7,344 nt of DNA from Holophagaceae bacterium (lineage in GTDB: Bacteria; Acidobacteriota; Holophagae; Holophagales; Holophagaceae). The notes under the pieces were generated by a model. That model searched no databases, was not told the origin of the DNA, and saw nothing but the letters and a program-made list of their open reading frames with translations. Location: contig JANXYT010000052.1 in assembly GCA_025355915.1 (NCBI GenBank), forward strand, positions 1-7,344. Reading direction: 5' to 3'. Both the position numbers and the translations under genes were made by a program. Below, one piece after another: positions 1-4,932 of the stretch (position 1 is its first letter; each line of letters starts with the position of its first letter).

Positions 1-68
1 AGCCCCTCCATCGGGAAAGCCTCGGCAGCCGCTGCCATTTCGAGGGATAGAATTGCGTTATCAGCCAT
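1..68 (-). CDS. N-terminus of a probable IS transposase (partial, cut by the window edge)
   Basis: An ATG at 68-66 on the minus strand opens a frame with no stop to the window edge. It encodes 22 complete residues beginning MADNAILSLEMAAAAEAFPM. Nothing in so short a piece identifies a protein family. The transposase call comes from position alone: it starts 72 bp inside an IS4-like terminal repeat and reads into the element. No good ribosome-binding site precedes it (only GAG directly before the ATG), which would fit the weak translation common for transposases. It could also be a chance open frame. The catalytic DDE residues would lie outside the window. Confidence 0.4.
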   Translation of the reverse strand, partial: MADNAILSLEMAAAAEAFPMEG

Positions 69-74
69 CTCAGG

Positions 75-104
75 CTTGTACATTGCCAATCATGTCTTGT
101 ACAT
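75..104. repeat. Paired 9-bp direct repeat CTTGTACAT with a 21-bp period
   Basis: CTTGTACAT occurs at 75-83 and again at 96-104, with starts exactly 21 bp apart, or about two helical turns. Each copy contains the palindrome TGTACA. The pair lies just upstream of the leftward ATG at 68, and the second copy overlaps the candidate -10 element. Protein-binding sites on one face of the helix, for a transposase or a repressor, are a reasonable inference. Chance repetition is possible. Confidence 0.5.
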
Positions 105-127
105 AGAAAAATGCCGCTCAGCGTTAA
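100..127 (-). promoter_or_regulatory. Candidate promoter for the leftward IS gene
   Basis: On the minus strand a -35-like TTAACG (127-122) and a -10-like TATGTA (105-100) are separated by 16 bp. Each matches its sigma-70 consensus only in part. The -35 sits in the loop and inner stem of the terminal hairpin, and the -10 overlaps one copy of the CTTGTACAT repeat. The site is placed correctly for the ATG at 68, but the match is weak. Confidence 0.25.
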
Positions 128-139
128 CTGAACGGCATT
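110..139 (-). terminator. Hairpin in the IS end, terminator-like in the leftward direction
   Basis: Arms 110-121 and 128-139 pair over 12 bp with a single C/A mismatch (117/132) around the loop CGTTAA. On the minus strand the 3' arm runs into TTTTTCT, so the structure looks like an intrinsic terminator for transcription entering the element from the patatin side. IS elements such as IS10 and IS50 are known to guard their transposase against read-through with end-proximal structures, and this could serve the same role. Part of the palindrome is also the presumed transposase-binding terminal repeat. Confidence 0.45.
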
Positions 140-140
140 A

Positions 141-159
141 GGCCTTCTGGCCCGTTTTT
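141..159 (+). terminator. Short GGCC-TTCT-GGCC hairpin with a T-run (weak rightward terminator)
   Basis: GGCC at 141-144 and GGCC at 149-152 form a 4-bp stem around TTCT. CG and five T follow at 155-159. The stem is short, so termination would be weak. It lies directly outside the presumed IS end and about 20 bp before the patatin start. It could limit rightward transcription out of the element into that gene. Confidence 0.25.
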
Positions 160-178
160 ATTGCGCCTAGAATGCCTC

Positions 179-1165
179 ATGACCCAGACCTTCCGTATCC
201 TTTCCATCGACGGTGGTGGCATCCGCGGCCTTATTCCGGCCCTGGTGCTGGCGGAATTGGAACGCCAAACTGGCCGGGCCATTGCGGAATGCTTCGACCT
301 CATCGCGGGCACCAGCACGGGCGGCATCCTGGCCCTGGGGCTGACGAAGCCCGGCGAGGGCGGGCGGCCCCGTTACTCGGCGCAGGACTTGGCCGATCTC
401 TATCGGAAGGAAGGGGCACGCATCTTCAACGAAAGCCTTTGGCGCCAAATCACCAACCCCATGGGGCTCCGCGCCGCGAAGTATCCGCCGGAGGGCATCG
501 AAGGGGTCCTGGCCCAGTATTTCGGTGAGACGTGGCTCAAGGAGGCGCTCACCGAGGTGCTGGTGACGGCCTACGACCTCGAGAAGCGGGACGCCTTCTT
601 CTACCGTCGCCGGCGGGCCCGCGAAGATGCCCGCTACGACGTGCCCATGCGGGTGGCGGCCCGGGCCACCAGCGCGGCGCCCACGTTCTTCGAACCGGCC
701 CTGGTGCAGTGGCCGAAGGACCGGGATGTGTTGGTGGATGGTGGCGTCTTCGCCAACAATCCCGCCATGTGCGCCTACGCCGAGGCCTGGCCCACCTTGG
801 CCAAAGAAGGGCGCACTGCGGACGACATCCTTCTCGTCTCCCTGGGCACGGGCCTCTACACCAAGCCCTACCGCTACGAGGACGCGAAGGGTTGGGGTGT
901 GGCCGGGTGGGCCAAGCCCGTGCTGGACGTGATCTTTGACGGTGTGGCCGACACCGTGGACTACCAACTCCGCCAGATACTCCCCGCGGCAGAAGATGGC
1001 ACACCCCGTTACCTCCGCCTCCAGACCGAACTCGACGCCGACCTCAGTGAGCTGGATGACACCAGCCCGCAGCATCTGGAGGGTCTGCACCGCGCCGCCG
1101 AAGGCATCCTCCAGCGTCAAGCCGGGGAGATGGAAGCCCTCGCCAGGCGGCTCGCGGCGAGCTGA
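179..1165 (+). CDS. Patatin-like phospholipase
   Basis: This 328-residue protein is a patatin-fold serine lipid acyl hydrolase, which typically cleaves fatty acids from membrane phospholipids using a Ser-Asp dyad. The oxyanion motif DGGGIRG is at residues 11-17, the nucleophile elbow GTSTGG at 44-49 with Ser46, and the catalytic Asp187 in the DGG of VDGGVFANNP. All active-site elements are present. No signal peptide or membrane segment is visible, so the protein is probably cytosolic. A TTG at 161 would add six residues, but the ATG at 179 puts the DGGGIRG motif at the usual distance from the N-terminus. Neither start has a clear Shine-Dalgarno. The plant-patatin-like N-terminal pattern also occurs in CBASS phospholipase effectors (CapV), but no cyclase or other defence gene is visible. 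An IS-like end lies 38 bp upstream and may have replaced the native promoter. The 3' end converges on the universal stress protein gene with a 3 bp gap. Confidence 0.93.
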   Translation: MTQTFRILSIDGGGIRGLIPALVLAELERQTGRAIAECFDLIAGTSTGGILALGLTKPGEGGRPRYSAQDLADLYRKEGARIFNESLWRQITNPMGLRAAKYPPEGIEGVLAQYFGETWLKEALTEVLVTAYDLEKRDAFFYRRRRAREDARYDVPMRVAARATSAAPTFFEPALVQWPKDRDVLVDGGVFANNPAMCAYAEAWPTLAKEGRTADDILLVSLGTGLYTKPYRYEDAKGWGVAGWAKPVLDVIFDGVADTVDYQLRQILPAAEDGTPRYLRLQTELDADLSELDDTSPQHLEGLHRAAEGILQRQAGEMEALARRLAAS

Positions 1166-1168
1166 GAT

Positions 1169-1600
1169 CTAATGCGTCTTTTCCGTCCGCACCACCAGCA
1201 CATCACAGGGCGCCAGTCGCACCACGCGCGCGGCGGTGCTCCCGAAGAGCAGGCGCTCCAGGGTGGAGTGTCCCACCTGGGCCACCACCAGCAGGGTCCG
1301 CGGGTCCGCCTCAGAGACCAGCTCCTCCGCCGGGCCGCCCCACTTCACGATCACCGAGGCCCCGGCATAGGGCTTGATCCAGCCCTGCAGCTGCTCCCGG
1401 GCGTGGTCTTCCATCGTATGGAGCCAGGCCGGGTCGGGTAGGGCGATCTGGGCTTCCGGAAGCATGGGCGCCGGGGGCTGCAGCACATGCATGGCCACCA
1501 GCGGCACCCCACACTGCGCGGCCCAGCTGCCAGCCCGTTCCAGGGCCTGCTTCGAGGCATCGGAGAAGTCCACACCCACCAGCACCCGCGTGATCACCAT
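1169..1600 (-). CDS. Universal stress protein (UspA family)
   Basis: This 143-residue single-domain protein has the size and alpha/beta layout of UspA-family proteins. These are cytosolic dimers that often bind ATP and support survival under stress or growth arrest. The N-terminal strand VLVGVDFS carries the conserved Asp11. The nucleotide loop near the C-terminus reads A107-x2-G110-x9-G120-S121, so the first Gly of the usual G-x2-G-x9-G(S/T) is Ala. The final strand CDVLVVR is typical. The start is ambiguous. A GGAGG at 1607-1603 is only 2 nt from the ATG at 1600 but 5 nt from the in-frame GTG at 1597, so translation may begin one codon later. The gene is divergent from the pirin operon and convergent with the patatin gene (3 bp gap, no terminator between them). 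Whether this copy binds ATP is uncertain. Confidence 0.93.
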   Translation of the reverse strand: MVITRVLVGVDFSDASKQALERAGSWAAQCGVPLVAMHVLQPPAPMLPEAQIALPDPAWLHTMEDHAREQLQGWIKPYAGASVIVKWGGPAEELVSEADPRTLLVVAQVGHSTLERLLFGSTAARVVRLAPCDVLVVRTEKTH

Positions 1601-1670
1601 GGCCTCCGCTTGGACACCCCAAAGATAAGCCCATGGTCTTCAATCGGTGCGGAATTTTTCATGGGGGGAC

Positions 1671-1698
1671 TTGAAATATAAGTTGCAACACCTAAAAT
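1671..1698 (+). promoter_or_regulatory. Candidate sigma-70-type promoter of the pirin operon
   Basis: TTGAAA (1671-1676) and TAAAAT (1693-1698) are separated by 16 bp in an AT-rich patch of an otherwise GC-rich region. Both hexamers match consensus at most positions. The spacer contains the perfect 8-bp palindrome GTTGCAAC (1682-1689), a possible operator. Transcription would start near 1705, leaving a very short leader before the ATG at 1715. The rest of the 114 bp gap (1601-1714) shows no ORF. I could not pick a convincing leftward promoter for the stress protein gene in it. Confidence 0.45.
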
Positions 1699-1704
1699 GA
1701 ACAC

Positions 1705-1710
1705 GGGAGG
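1705..1710 (+). promoter_or_regulatory. Ribosome-binding site deciding the start of the first pirin gene
   Basis: GGGAGG lies 4 nt before the ATG at 1715. An in-frame ATG at 1697 lies upstream of this site, has no Shine-Dalgarno and overlaps the candidate -10 element. The ATG at 1715 is therefore the better start. Confidence 0.7.
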
Positions 1711-1714
1711 CTTC

Positions 1715-2413
1715 ATGATCACCCTTCGACCCGCTGGATCCCGCGGCCACTTCGATTTCGGATGGCTGGACACCCACCACACCTTCTCGTTCGGGGAGTA
1801 CTTCGACCCTGACCAGGAACAGTTCCATGCCCTGCGCGTGCTGAACGAGGACCGGGTGCAGCCAGGCAAGGGCTTCGGCACCCATGGCCACCGCGACATG
1901 GAGATCCTCACCTGGGTCTTGTCGGGGGCGCTGGAACACCGCGATAGCCTGGGCACCCACGGGATCATTCGACCGCTCGAAGCGCAGGTCATGAGCGCCG
2001 GAACGGGCATCCGGCACAGCGAGTTCAATGCCTCGGCCACCGAGCCGGTGCATTTTCTCCAGATCTGGATCCTGCCCGGACAGCAGGGACTGGCGCCCCG
2101 CTACGATCAGGTCACCTTTGCCGAGGCGGATCTGCGGAACCGGCTGCGTCTCATCGCCAGTCCCGACGGGGCGGAGGGCTCCGTGAAGCTCTTTCAGGAT
2201 GTGAAGGTCTTTGCCGCGCGTCTCGACGCCGGACAGGCGGTCCAGGCCGTGATCCCATCCGGTCGTGCGGGCTTCCTCCAGATGATCGCGGGCTCCGCAT
2301 CGCTCAACGGCACATCCCTGCAAGCTGGGGACGGCGTCCGCATGGAAGGCGAGCCCTCCATCACCGTGGCGGCCGGCCCGCCCTCCGAATGCCTGTTCTT
2401 CGAGCTTGCTTGA
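1715..2413 (+). CDS. Pirin family protein, YhhW type (bicupin)
   Basis: The product has 232 residues, essentially the length of E. coli YhhW (about 231). It belongs to the pirin branch of the cupins, which hold one metal ion in the N-terminal barrel. Some members show quercetin 2,3-dioxygenase activity in vitro, but their physiological substrate is generally unknown. The metal ligands are visible as H57 and H59 in GTHGHRDME and H101 and E103 in GTGIRHSEF. This numbering agrees with YhhW and supports the start at 1715. The opening motif HFDFGWLDTHHTFSFGEYFD is characteristic of the subfamily. The C-terminal cupin (about 140-232) is less conserved and ends FFELA. No signal peptide is visible, so the protein is cytosolic. 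The next pirin gene begins 9 bp after the stop, with its ribosome-binding site overlapping that stop, so the two are very likely co-transcribed from the promoter at 1671-1698. Confidence 0.95.
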   Translation: MITLRPAGSRGHFDFGWLDTHHTFSFGEYFDPDQEQFHALRVLNEDRVQPGKGFGTHGHRDMEILTWVLSGALEHRDSLGTHGIIRPLEAQVMSAGTGIRHSEFNASATEPVHFLQIWILPGQQGLAPRYDQVTFAEADLRNRLRLIASPDGAEGSVKLFQDVKVFAARLDAGQAVQAVIPSGRAGFLQMIAGSASLNGTSLQAGDGVRMEGEPSITVAAGPPSECLFFELA

Positions 2414-2422
2414 GGAGTCGCC

Positions 2423-3289
2423 ATGCTCACCAAACCCGTGTCTTCCCTCGTCTCAGGACAGCCGACCCAGGACGGCAACCGCGTGCCGCTGACGCGGCTG
2501 GTGCCGGGCCAGGGCCAGCCTGGTGACCAGGCTTTCCAGACCATGGATCCCTTCCTGCTCATGGATCACTTCGGTCCCATGGTGCTGGCACCGGGTACGG
2601 ACGCGGGCTTCCCGCCCCATCCGCACCGCGGGTTTCAGACCCTCACTTACTTGATTCAAGGTGCCTTCCGGCACCGGGATAGCACGGGTGGCTCCGGTCT
2701 GCTGCGGCCCGGCGGCGCCCAGTTGATGAACGCAGGGGCGGGGATCGTCCACGAGGAGATGCCGGTGCCCGAACAACTCCACTCCGGCGGCCCCATCGAG
2801 GGTGTGCAGCTCTGGATCAACCTGCCGAAAGCGGACAAACGGACCCCACCCGGCTATACGGACCTGCAGCCGGAAAGCATGCCTTGGACGGCCCTTCCCG
2901 GGGGCCGAATCCGGGTGTTGGCGGGCACCTGGGCCGGTGTGACGAGCCCGGCGCGAACCCCCGCGAAGATCGCCTACGCCCACCTGGAGTTGGAGGCTGG
3001 CGCGCGATTTGAGCACGTCGTTCCGGCCGGATGGACCGCGGCCGTGGTGCCGTTGCACGGCTCGATTCGCATCCAGGGCACGGAGGTAGCAGCGGACACC
3101 GTGGCCCTGCTGGGCGCGGGGGACGCGCTGGCGTTGGAGGCTGCCAAACCCGTCAGCCTTATGCTGCTTGCCGGCGAGCCCCTTCGCGAACCCATCGCCC
3201 ACTACGGCCCCTTCGTGATGAACACCCGCGAGGAAATCGAGCAGGCCATCCAGGACTACCAGCAGGGACGCATGGGGCACCTGGATTGA
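2423..3289 (+). CDS. Pirin family protein, classical two-cupin type
   Basis: This 288-residue protein matches the length of human pirin (290) and has both cupin domains. The first (about 20-130) carries the metal site: H66 and H68 in PHPHRGFQT, and H110 and E112 in AGAGIVHEEM. The C-terminal pirin domain (about 180-288) ends with the family signature GPFVMNTREEIEQAIQDY. Pirins are Fe-binding cytosolic or nuclear proteins, described as redox-dependent transcriptional co-regulators in mammals and as enzyme modulators or quercetinases in some bacteria. The role here is unknown. TGAGGAG at 2411-2417 overlaps the previous stop codon and serves as the ribosome-binding site, indicating translational coupling with the YhhW-type pirin. 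The two proteins differ in length and motif wording, so the pair is two subfamilies side by side and not a recent duplication. Confidence 0.95.
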   Translation: MLTKPVSSLVSGQPTQDGNRVPLTRLVPGQGQPGDQAFQTMDPFLLMDHFGPMVLAPGTDAGFPPHPHRGFQTLTYLIQGAFRHRDSTGGSGLLRPGGAQLMNAGAGIVHEEMPVPEQLHSGGPIEGVQLWINLPKADKRTPPGYTDLQPESMPWTALPGGRIRVLAGTWAGVTSPARTPAKIAYAHLELEAGARFEHVVPAGWTAAVVPLHGSIRIQGTEVAADTVALLGAGDALALEAAKPVSLMLLAGEPLREPIAHYGPFVMNTREEIEQAIQDYQQGRMGHLD

Positions 3290-3299
3290 ACGGATGAAC

Positions 3300-3329
3300 T
3301 TCAGGAATCGGCTAGAAGACCGATATAAA
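3300..3329 (+). promoter_or_regulatory. Candidate promoter of the chemotaxis receptor gene
   Basis: TATAAA at 3324-3329, within the AT-rich run GATATAAAATG, is a good -10 candidate. The only -35-like hexamer at proper spacing is TTCAGG (3300-3305, 18 bp spacer), which is poor. The site lies 22 bp before the ATG at 3352 in the 62 bp gap after the pirins, so the receptor gene can be transcribed independently of them. Confidence 0.35.
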
Positions 3330-3351
3330 ATGCATCCCCTCGAAAGGTCCA

Positions 3352-4926
3352 ATGTCCCCTCGCGCAGTCAGGCCCCCCACCGATGGTCCCGAAGGCGGCG
3401 GGACCACCCAGCTCACCCGGGACCTCGCGGGCCTGGAGCAGGTCCTCAACCGCTCGGCCGCCGGTGCGGCGAGGACTTCGGTCCGGGTGCAGACCCTGGC
3501 CCGGGAGGTTGATCAGATCTTCGACAGCACCCGCGCCATCCAAGCAACTCTGGAGGGGCTGGGCGGCAACATCTCCCAAGCGGCTTCCGCCGCGGAGGAG
3601 GCCGCCGAATCCACGCGGCTGATGGCCGATCTGACCCGCCAGGGGCTTCAAGAGAGTGACCAGGCCGTGTCCACGGTCCGTCAGCTCCAGCAGCAGACGG
3701 GCCTCACGGCCGAGCGGCTCGAATCCTTGATGGGCCACATCCTCCAGGTGAACGAGGTTTCTCAGGTGATCGGAGAGATCGCTGACCGCACCGGCATGCT
3801 GAGCCTCAACGCCGCCATCGAGGCGGCTCATGCCGGGGCCGCGGGCAGGGGGTTTGCCGTGGTGGCTGACGAAGTGAGAAAGCTCGCGGACCGGACCTCG
3901 CGGCAGACCCAGGAAATCGGCGACCTGCTGGAGGCCATCCGAAAGGATCTCGATCCCGCGCGGGAGGCCATGGCCCTGAGCCTGAATCTGGCTTCGGAAA
4001 CCCGTAACCAGGTCGAGGCGGTGGAACAGCGGTTCGCAGGTATCGCCAACCTAGCGGAATCCGCGGCGGGGAATGTGGCCAGCATCGCCCAGACCGCCAC
4101 CGAGGAGCATGCGGCGGCCCAGACGCTGCTGGAGGCTTCCGGTCGGCTGCTCGATTCCACCGGCACCCTGAAATCCGAAGCAGAGGCGGTGGCCCAGGAT
4201 GCCTTCAGCCTGTCGTCGCTCACGGAAGTGGGCCATCGCCACCTGGCGGCCTACGACACTGGCTCCCTCTTCCACCGGGCCCTGGGCTTGGCCCGGGACC
4301 TGGCCACCACCAGCGCGGAGATTCTCCAGGCGCCTGTTTCCGAAGGGCGTATCCGCGAAGCCGAACTGCTGGCCCTGGCCTACAAGGAGATCCGGGGTCC
4401 GGAGATCCAGGGCCTAGCCCGTTTCTTCAATGTCCTGCGCGTGCCGGCGGCAGGATTCACCCCGCCCAAGTACCGCACGGCCTACGACGCCCTGGTGGAG
4501 CGTCCTCTGCAAGAGGCCTTCGACCGGGTTCTGGAGCTGGAGCCCCGGCTCACCTTCGCCCTGATCATCGACCTCAACAGCTACGCACCCTCCCACAACC
4601 GGCGCTTCGCGCAGGACTGGACGGGCCAGCCGGACAAGGATCTGGCAGGCAACCGCGTGAAGCGGTTCTTCACCGACAACCGGGTGTTGGTGCGCGGCGC
4701 GCGCCACGGCCTCGGCGAGGCCGCCGAAGCCCTTCCGGAGCGGGCCCCGCGAGGGGACTTCCAGCGGGTGGCAGCTCTGGGCGAGCAAGCCTCAGATCGC
4801 GAAGAGTTCCTGGTGCAGACCTACGCCCGGGATACGGGTGCCATCATCACCGTCCTCACGGTGCCGCTGTACGTCTGCGGCCAGCGGTACGGGGTGAGTC
4901 TGCTGGGGTGGTCCAGCGAGGACTGA
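3352..4926 (+). CDS. Soluble methyl-accepting chemotaxis protein with N-terminal signalling hairpin and C-terminal sensor domain
   Basis: This 524-residue chemoreceptor would pass signals to a CheA/CheW array. The cytoplasmic signalling coiled coil spans about residues 20-285, with its hairpin tip at 139-182 (VIGEIADRTGMLSLNAAIEA, then GRGFAVVADEVRKLADRT). Paired glutamates E82/E83 and E251/E252 lie symmetrically about the tip and fit methylation sites. No hydrophobic membrane segment is visible, so the receptor is cytosolic. Residues about 300-524 form a separate domain with the motifs FTPPKYRTAYD, DLNSYAPSHN, DLAGNRVKRFF and YARDTGAIITVLTVPLYV. This pattern recurs downstream of signalling domains in other soluble MCPs and is probably a PAS/Cache-like sensor. 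Between VRG and the YARDTG motif there are about 35 extra residues (451-486) compared with the family as I remember it. The tip is unusual: the common QTNLLALN reads RTGMLSLN, and the trimer-contact Arg of Tsr is His160. AAAGG precedes the ATG by 6 nt. The gene converges on rarA with a 6 bp gap. The ligand is unknown. Confidence 0.93.
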   Translation: MSPRAVRPPTDGPEGGGTTQLTRDLAGLEQVLNRSAAGAARTSVRVQTLAREVDQIFDSTRAIQATLEGLGGNISQAASAAEEAAESTRLMADLTRQGLQESDQAVSTVRQLQQQTGLTAERLESLMGHILQVNEVSQVIGEIADRTGMLSLNAAIEAAHAGAAGRGFAVVADEVRKLADRTSRQTQEIGDLLEAIRKDLDPAREAMALSLNLASETRNQVEAVEQRFAGIANLAESAAGNVASIAQTATEEHAAAQTLLEASGRLLDSTGTLKSEAEAVAQDAFSLSSLTEVGHRHLAAYDTGSLFHRALGLARDLATTSAEILQAPVSEGRIREAELLALAYKEIRGPEIQGLARFFNVLRVPAAGFTPPKYRTAYDALVERPLQEAFDRVLELEPRLTFALIIDLNSYAPSHNRRFAQDWTGQPDKDLAGNRVKRFFTDNRVLVRGARHGLGEAAEALPERAPRGDFQRVAALGEQASDREEFLVQTYARDTGAIITVLTVPLYVCGQRYGVSLLGWSSED

Positions 4927-4932
4927 TCGACC

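Larger units (their letters stand above)
1..140 (-). mobile_element. Terminal part of an IS4-family-like insertion sequence (rest lies beyond the left edge)
   Basis: Read on the minus strand from position 140, the sequence begins TAATGCCGTTCAGTTAAC. As I recall it, the terminal inverted repeat of E. coli IS4 is TAATGCCGATCAGTTAAG, so about 16 of 18 bases agree. Inward of this end come a hairpin, a candidate promoter, a paired 9-mer and then, 72 bp from the end, an ATG opening a leftward reading frame. That is the usual layout of an IS end followed by its transposase. The stretch is about 50% GC by hand count, well below the flanking genes. Only one end is visible, so the target duplication and full length cannot be checked. 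The family assignment rests on the remembered repeat and the layout, so it is likely but not proven. Confidence 0.55.

Noticed and set aside
161..178. TTG at 161 as the patatin start
   Set aside because: It adds six residues without family support, has no ribosome-binding site, and would sit right against the upstream T-run hairpin. The ATG at 179 fits the family N-terminus better.
167..1120. 317-codon minus-strand frame opposite the patatin gene
   Set aside because: It mirrors the high-GC third positions of the patatin frame, is rich in Gly, His, Arg and Ala, and shows no motif. The patatin catalytic residues settle the strand.
1..1165. A CBASS or other defence island around the patatin gene
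   Set aside because: No CD-NTase, ubiquitin-like conjugation gene or other defence component is visible. The neighbours are an IS end and a universal stress protein gene.
1697..1714. ATG at 1697 as the start of the YhhW-type pirin
   Set aside because: It overlaps the candidate -10 and lacks a Shine-Dalgarno. The ATG at 1715 has GGGAGG and gives ligand numbering matching YhhW.
2453..3352. 299-codon minus-strand frame opposite the second pirin
   Set aside because: It has no domain signature, while the plus strand gives a full-length pirin with all four metal ligands.
3294..3512. 72-codon frame upstream of and overlapping the MCP start
   Set aside because: Its product is Pro/Arg/Gly-rich, it has no clear ribosome-binding site and it overlaps the receptor coding region, so it looks like a shadow frame.
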